Positions 58,568 through 64,000 of a stretch of DNA of 64,000 nucleotides are shown here, piece by piece. Under the pieces are notes generated by a model. It saw only the letters and a list, made by a program, of their open reading frames with translations, was not told where the DNA came from and made no database searches. Position 1 is the first letter of the stretch; every line of letters begins with the position of its first letter. The position numbers were made by a program, and so were the translations under genes. The stretch is from Rhizophagus irregularis (lineage: Eukaryota; Glomeromycota; Glomeromycetes; Glomerales; Glomeraceae), in assembly GCF_026210795.1 (NCBI RefSeq), contig NC_089446.1, positions 744,001-808,000 of the forward strand, read 5' to 3'.

Positions 58568-58698
58568 GGGTCTGGTACAAAATCCCGAATGTCAAAATCC
58601 CGAAAATCCAGAGCCGGGCAGAATTATGTTTAATGCTGGCCAATTTTTCGGGATTTCGTACCGTTCGAGATTTTGACATTCGGATTTTGTACAGATCC
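58568..58698. mobile_element. short inverted-repeat element inside the microexon array
   Basis: The left arm GGGTCTGGTACAAAATCCCG with AATGTCAAAATC matches the reverse complement of the right arm, GGATCTGTACAAAATCCGAA with TGTCAAAATC. The element explains why the spacing of the flanking microexons (58501 to 58750) is about 130 bp longer than the norm. I see no clear target duplication. Confidence 0.6.
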
Positions 58699-60069
58699 AA
58701 TAATTACTATATAAATATAAAAAATTAAATAAATAATTTTATAACTTACTAGCTAAATATTTAATAATTTTTGAATTTTTGAATAATTTGGTTGGGGTTG
58801 GTTAGTTTAAATATTATATAAATACGATAAAATTAGAAAGTCATATAACTTACGATCTAAATAAAGAATCTGATTAGTTTAAATTATATAAAAATATTAT
58901 AAGAACTAAATAATTGACTTACGTTCTATATTTTTAATAAATTTAGTTAATGTTCATCTTAATATAAGAATTTGATTATTTGCAAAACAAGTAGAATTAT
59001 AATAAATAACTTATAACTTACGAACTAAAATATTTAAATTTTATAAATAAAGAATTTGGTTAGTTTAAATTATATACAAATATTATATAAGAAATTAAAT
59101 AATAACTTACGTTCTATATTTTTAATAAATTTGGTTAGTTTAAATTATAGTATAAGTAATACAATTTAAGTATAATAAATAGAATAGAAGAAATAAACTT
59201 ATAGCTTACTGGCTAAAGTATTTAGAATAAGGAATTTGGTTAGTTTAAAATATGTATAGATGTTACGAGAAGATATACAATAAATTAAATTAATAACTTA
59301 CTAACTAAAATATTTAAATAATATTTAAATAAAAAATAAATATAATTAGTTTAAATTATATGGAAATATTACGTGTATATAAAATAAAATTAACAACTTA
59401 CCAACTAAAATATTTAAATAATTAAATAATTTTAAATAAAGAATTTGGATTAATTTAAATTATATGCGAATATTATATATAAATACGATAGATTACTTAC
59501 TAGCTAAAATGTTTAAAATGTTTAAATAATTTATTAAACAAAAAATATAATTAGTTTATTATACGCAAATATTTAATAAATATAAAATAATTTATAGCTT
59601 ACAAGCTAAAATATTTAAACAATATTTAAATAAAGAATTTAATTAGTTTAAATTATATATGAAATATCGTTTAAATCACATAAAAATTTATAACTTACGC
59701 TCTAAAATAAATTTTAAATAAAAAATTAATTAGTTAAATTATATGAAATGTCATTTAACTATAATAGAATCAAGTAAATAATTTATAACTTACTAACTAA
59801 AATATTTGGACGTTTTGTTTAAATTACATAATTACCATGAAAAAATAATTAGTTTAAATTATATATAAATATACATAATAGAATTTAAATAACTTAACTT
59901 ACCGACTAAAGTAAATTCCAACCGATTTTTAAAATAATGAATTTAGTTGGGTTTGCACATATACTGTATATCACATGTAAATCATCAAACATAAATATTA
60001 TATAACTTACACCCTATATAATTATAATTTTAAGGTGTAATTAATTATATGAAAATAAATTTTAAAATT

Positions 60070-60350
60070 TCTTAATGTACACAGATGCGACAGATGCGTT
60101 ATCACGACTATCACGTGACCTTACAAAATTTTATGTAAAAAAAAAATTGACATATGACGTTTATTAAAAAAAAATGCACATAATTGTAGTATTTTTTCTG
60201 CAAGTTTACCTTCAATGATGTTTTGAATATCACTTTGCCTTATTTAATAAATCTTTTCCTTTTTTTCGTTAAATTTACAATATTTTTTTTGGAAACTCGT
60301 GATTGAGTGATGGAAGCACCTGTGTACAAATAGAAATTTCCAATAATATG
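60070..60350. other. insert in the longest intron of the array
   Basis: The interval between microexons 60011 and 60377 is about 265 bp longer than the other spacings. It holds a minus-strand open stretch with RQSDIQNIIEGKLAEKILQL, which could be a captured coding scrap or an extra exon. No terminal repeats found. Confidence 0.3.
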
Positions 60351-61059
60351 ATAATAGATACAAAATTATAACTTACAATCTAATATTTAAATATAAAATT
60401 GTTAGTGTAAATTAGTGTAAATGATGCGTAAATATTTTAAAATTAATATAATAAAAATTTATAACTTACCGGCTAAGTAATATTTAAAACCAGTTATTTT
60501 AAAGAAGAATTTAGTTATTTTGAATGTCATGTAGGATACTGCAAAAATAAATAACTAATAACTTACCAACTATAATATGATTTATCGTTAAATAAATTGT
60601 TTTGTTATATAAAATATAATAAATGTAAGTCGATTATTATAAACTATTTTATAAAGATTATATAACTTACGAGCTAAAATAATTTGATTTTTAAGAAATA
60701 ATTTAGTTTAAAATAATAGATGAATATTATTTAAAATATAAAGAATTAAGGAACATAATTTACAAGCATCATAAATAAATTTAACTACCTTCAGCTTCCT
60801 TGGCACTTAAAGCTAATTTTATTATGTTACAATTTGTATTAAAAAAATATTGGAATAATTAATTTTGTTAAATTTTCAAGTTCATGGTATATATTTCTTT
60901 ACCTTTATCGTTATTATCCATTACTTTCAGTTATCTTTCTAAAAATCGGGTATTCGTATGTATTTTCTTTATTAAAGTCTTTATTATTTGTAGAATGGTA
61001 TATATAGCTGTTTGTTATGGTATTACGAAAGATGATGCAAAGCTACGTCATTGATATTG

Positions 61060-61440
61060 GGCGAATAGCAATTTGAAATATTTGTGCAACATGCAGACGC
61101 CAAGTGCTAACCAAATTTACTTATATAAACGAAATGCATTATGTACAATTATGCATACTCGATAGATAAAAACATATAGTATGAAAGGCACTTTGAAATA
61201 TTTATGGAAATAAAGATTTTAAGTAACCATATTTATTTAATATGAATGAATGCATTATATACGTTGATCACAAGCACAAGCATATGCACGGTAAATACGC
61301 TTCGATAAAAATATACAGCATAAAAGGCACTTTGAAATATTTATGGAAATAAAGAATTTAAGTAACCAGATTTACTTAATTTAAATGAATACATTATGTG
61401 CAATTATATTGGTCACAAAGCACAAACAACATGCACGATA
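61060..61440. repeat. tandem repeat of about 139 bp, 2-3 copies
   Basis: AAAGGCACTTTGAAATATTT begins at 61184 and 61323, with matching flanks (GCATTAT..., AAGTAACCA.ATTTA.TTAAT). A more diverged third copy lies upstream from about 61060. Confidence 0.65.
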
Positions 61441-61643
61441 AACGCTCTTTGATAAAAATATACAGTATGTATAATTCTTTTCCAATTAACTCTAATAAAT
61501 TATTTGACAAAAGAATTTAACAAAAATATAGTACTCAAAAATTTCTTTTAAAACTAACGAGTAATCTTATACCAATGTAGAGGACGACTTTATCTAGTGA
61601 CATTATTAATTTTGAGGCGCAATATAATATTTAATTTAGACGT

Positions 61644-61822
61644 AAATTTACTGCGGTCCACAATGACCTTAAACTACCATTTAAGTGACCATGGGTGGTC
61701 CGAAATGACGTTAAACTATCAGGTGATTTATTGTGGGGTACAAACTAGGGAAGATTGTGGAAGATTTAGTTAATTTTGCTCCCCTTTCCATTTTTTTTGA
61801 TATAATTCCGCAGTAAATTTTT
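61644..61822. repeat. short element with 13-bp inverted ends
   Basis: AAATTTACTGCGG and CCGCAGTAAATTT bound about 178 bp, in which GTCC(A/G)(C/A)AATGAC.TTAAACTA occurs twice. It may be a small MITE. Target duplication not seen. Confidence 0.4.
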
Positions 61823-61866
61823 ATTTTTTTACACTTTATATTTTTCTTACCCGAGGAGTGAGGACC

Positions 61867-63767
61867 ACTTGGTGGCCTCTATGGAAAGGCCTCCTCTTTT
61901 AACCTTCGACCTTCAAGAGAGATGGAAACGGAAAAAAAGCCCGTTTCAGAAGATATTATTCAATATACTTCAGTATCTTCTACTTTTTCTTCAAATATTT
62001 CTGAAAAAAAATTTTCAACACCGAAAAATACTTTCCTTGTCTCATGTGATGACTAATCGCCGTACCGGTTATAACAAGATTTATGAATCTAGGTGCTCAA
62101 AAAGTTTCTTTTTTGAGCTTGCTGATCTTTTTTCAAACACATTTATTAATACACACTAATGATTATCATATGAGTTCTAAACCTATTCGATAAAACTCAA
62201 CGAGTTTATTACCTAACTACAAATACAAAATTAGTAAAATGCTCTCACACTTTTTTAATTTACAAAAAGTTTTACCCCGTCGTATTCAACAAAAATACTT
62301 CAACCTTATACGTTGTAAACTATTGGAACGTATTGACTTTATTAAGTCACGTGCCTCTAACGAGTCTTTAAACAACAAAACCACACGTACTTTTTTCTCT
62401 TTTTCTTACAAACGTTATCGCTTCCATTTTGGTATTTACGTCCCCTGTGACCACTTTTATGCACCTGGGCTTTCTAAAATTGCTTCCCGACGCCGTGGTC
62501 CTAGTCCGTTCATTATGTCATCGAATAATAGGTATGCTTGCGGTGCTCATCAAGCTATTTTTTTTAAAATCAAATTAATCACAATCTCAAACCCAAACCT
62601 ATTGAAGATACTCCTTTATTAACTCAAAATCCACACATGCTAATCATTTATATCAACTTTGGCAGTTTCGATATTCCCAAAAAATTTTCTCTAACCGACT
62701 TGGTATTGAACGTTTCACCGCCAACGGTACCAACTTTGTACAAACACACCCTACCGCTAGTATGTATAGGAAACACCTTTCAGATTTCAACGTTTTTCTA
62801 AGTAACAACCCTAGTACTAGTCGTAAACAAAAAGCCCGTTTTAAAAGACAATGCGCCCGGGTCTTCAAGTATAATAAATTGACTCCTATAACTACCCTCG
62901 AAGATAAACTCGCCGCTGGAAGACGTTATCGCTTCCTTTTCCTCAAATCTCAACACATTTATTCAGTTATTCATCATCTGAAATATAAATGTCATCCGTA
63001 CAAAGGATCACCTGATCCCATGATTATTCATTCAACATTCCTTATCACTTACATACTGGAGTTAACAATTTGAGTAATAATCAATCAACTTCTACTTCAT
63101 CTTCAACTCTAAAAGATAATCCTAGCCAACCTACAGAAGTATTGGCACAATTTCTATCACCTTCAGAAATAGCAGCGCTTGGTCGCTTTTTAGAATCACT
63201 CCCTAAAAGTTTTCCTTTTGTTCGTGGACACAATCCAGTTGATACAACCCGTTTGGGTTGGAACTACTATTTACAATACAATCCTGACCTCCCGCATTTA
63301 CCACCAAATATATGCATTCGAAGTCCTGATGATGATGCTGTTGATGCATCTTTCGCCAATAATAATGGCACTTCTTTAAAACATTTTCATCGTCGTTCAG
63401 CCACGACTAGCCAACTCACCACTTATAACAATTCTTTTCATGAACACATGAAATGGGCTTCACAGCCGACTCCTAACAACAAATCCAGAAAATGGAAACG
63501 GCTTTGACGGGAATATGATGAATTCATGTCGTCGCCTTTCACACTCTTACCCTAACCTATACCTAAATATATACAAGAACGGTATTTTACCAACAACACA
63601 CTGACTTACACTTCAGATGAAACCAAACAAATCGAAACCCGGCCTTGAAGAGGGATTTTATTTCCAATCCTTCTACGTTATCTTCAACACAAACCATTAC
63701 AAAAAGACCTCGACACGCGAACAGTTACCCTCACGACTCCCTGATCGCTGGTCAGAGTGTTGAATAA
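61867..63767 (+). pseudogene. decayed, less AT-rich coding region, family unknown
   Basis: The readable protein moves between frames. It runs from MLSHFFNLQKVLPRRIQQKY and SFSYKRYRFHFGIYVPCDHF (62239-62600), to SQKIFSNRLGIERFTANGTN, SNNPSTSRKQKARFKRQCAR and TLEDKLAAGRRYRFLFLKSQ (62600-63010), then to YHLHTGVNNLSNNQSTSTSS and LSPSEIAALGRFLESLPKSF (63010-63507). After a TGA it continues YDEFMSSPFTLLP and IPKYIQERYFTNNTLTYTSD. At least two frameshifts and two stops break what was one long gene. The basic N-terminal part and the richer G+C content suggest a mobile-element protein, but I recognise no domain. A preceding frame at 61869-62159 is probably part of the same decay. Confidence 0.4.
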
Positions 63768-64000
63768 TTTTTTTCTTTTCACATAATTCTCTTAGAGATG
63801 TTTAGTTTTTCTTTAATTTTGTAATGAGTCATTATTTTTTAGGCTAGCTCCTTTTATATTTTACGCATTTACACTCTACATTTAAATTACAACCCATGTA
63901 TTGTGTATTTACGTACTTCAAAACAATTTAGAATAGTGTGAATCACTCCACTTATGACAGTATTGACAAGTGGCAGCTTAATTGCTGAAAGCAAAATGCG

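Larger units (their letters stand above)
57735..60812 (-). other. array of 25 three-nucleotide microexons separated by homologous introns
   Basis: Minus strand. An exon of 24 nt at 60812-60789 (LSAKEAE plus one base) is followed by 25 sites of the form TAG, three bases, GTAAGTT (variants GTAGGTT, GTAAGCT, GTAATTT). The triplets start (low coordinate) at 60671, 60567, 60470, 60377, 60011, 59903, 59794, 59699, 59603, 59501, 59402, 59302, 59210, 59111, 59022, 58923, 58854, 58750, 58499, 58390, 58289, 58175, 58077, 57973 and 57842. A 1-nt exon (A at 57735) then leads to the kinase exon at 57658. The intervening sequences, about 100 bp, are related to each other. Read in the frame fixed by the kinase exon, the joined triplets start ALADWFVKP and end ERSSPFEF without a stop. 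One degenerate unit is at 60764-60766. Confidence 0.6.

Noticed and set aside
57735-60812. Ordinary AT-rich satellite as the explanation for the microexon array
   Set aside because: The three bases between AG and GT vary freely and are GC-richer while the splice dinucleotides are kept in all 25 units, which plain satellite drift does not explain. It remains the main alternative until transcripts are seen.

Overview
The window looks like nuclear DNA of an arbuscular mycorrhizal fungus close to Rhizophagus (Glomeromycotina). It is very AT-rich and full of poly-A/poly-T tracts and small introns. The recognisable genes belong to families known to be expanded in that lineage: TKL-type kinases with a WTSGN/PEPRNATE architecture, BTB-BACK-TLDc proteins, a MATA-HMG-type HMG-box protein, Crinkler (CRN) proteins and a P450 relic. 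This is recognition from sequence; no database search was possible.

Layout. 1-561 is a decayed P450 (minus strand). 1171-4900 holds intron/exon-like arrays on the minus strand and a GC-rich tandem repeat. 6313-8033 is a spliced CRN gene with a candidate nuclease domain. 8365-12000 is mostly mobile-element debris. 13317-13697 is an HMG-box gene truncated by a frameshift. 15671-26780 is repeat-dominated: a Helitron-like element, a hAT-type MITE with an 8-bp target duplication, a mariner-like element, a Harbinger element with transposase remnants, and several minisatellites. 29870-38390 is a segmental duplication (two inverted arms plus a direct third unit). It carries three copies of a small secreted protein consisting of a CRN-type ubiquitin-like domain, a signal peptide and a C-terminal RDEL. 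39187-41465 is a nine-exon TKL kinase. 43174-44340 is a 327-bp tandem repeat. 45547-51003 holds two decayed BTB/TLDc genes, one split by a transposase fragment. 53665-60812 is a second TKL kinase with a long repeated coiled coil. The end of the window is a decayed, more GC-rich open frame.

The most unusual structure lies upstream of the second kinase, at about 57.7-60.8 kb on the minus strand. There, 25 homologous intron-like repeats of about 100 bp are separated by exactly three variable nucleotides (acceptor AG, three bases, donor GT). The 75 separating bases are about 43% G+C in a background I judge to be well under 25%. They read without a stop in the one frame that joins an upstream 24-nt exon to the kinase exon. 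I interpret this as an array of single-codon exons. The first kinase shows a milder version: its C-terminal tail is built from small exons that are all multiples of three and all in phase 1.

The genes do not form an operon. What links them is a shared theme of signalling and effector families, CRN-type ubiquitin-like folds in two cellular contexts, and gene structures shaped by intron amplification, tandem duplication and transposition.
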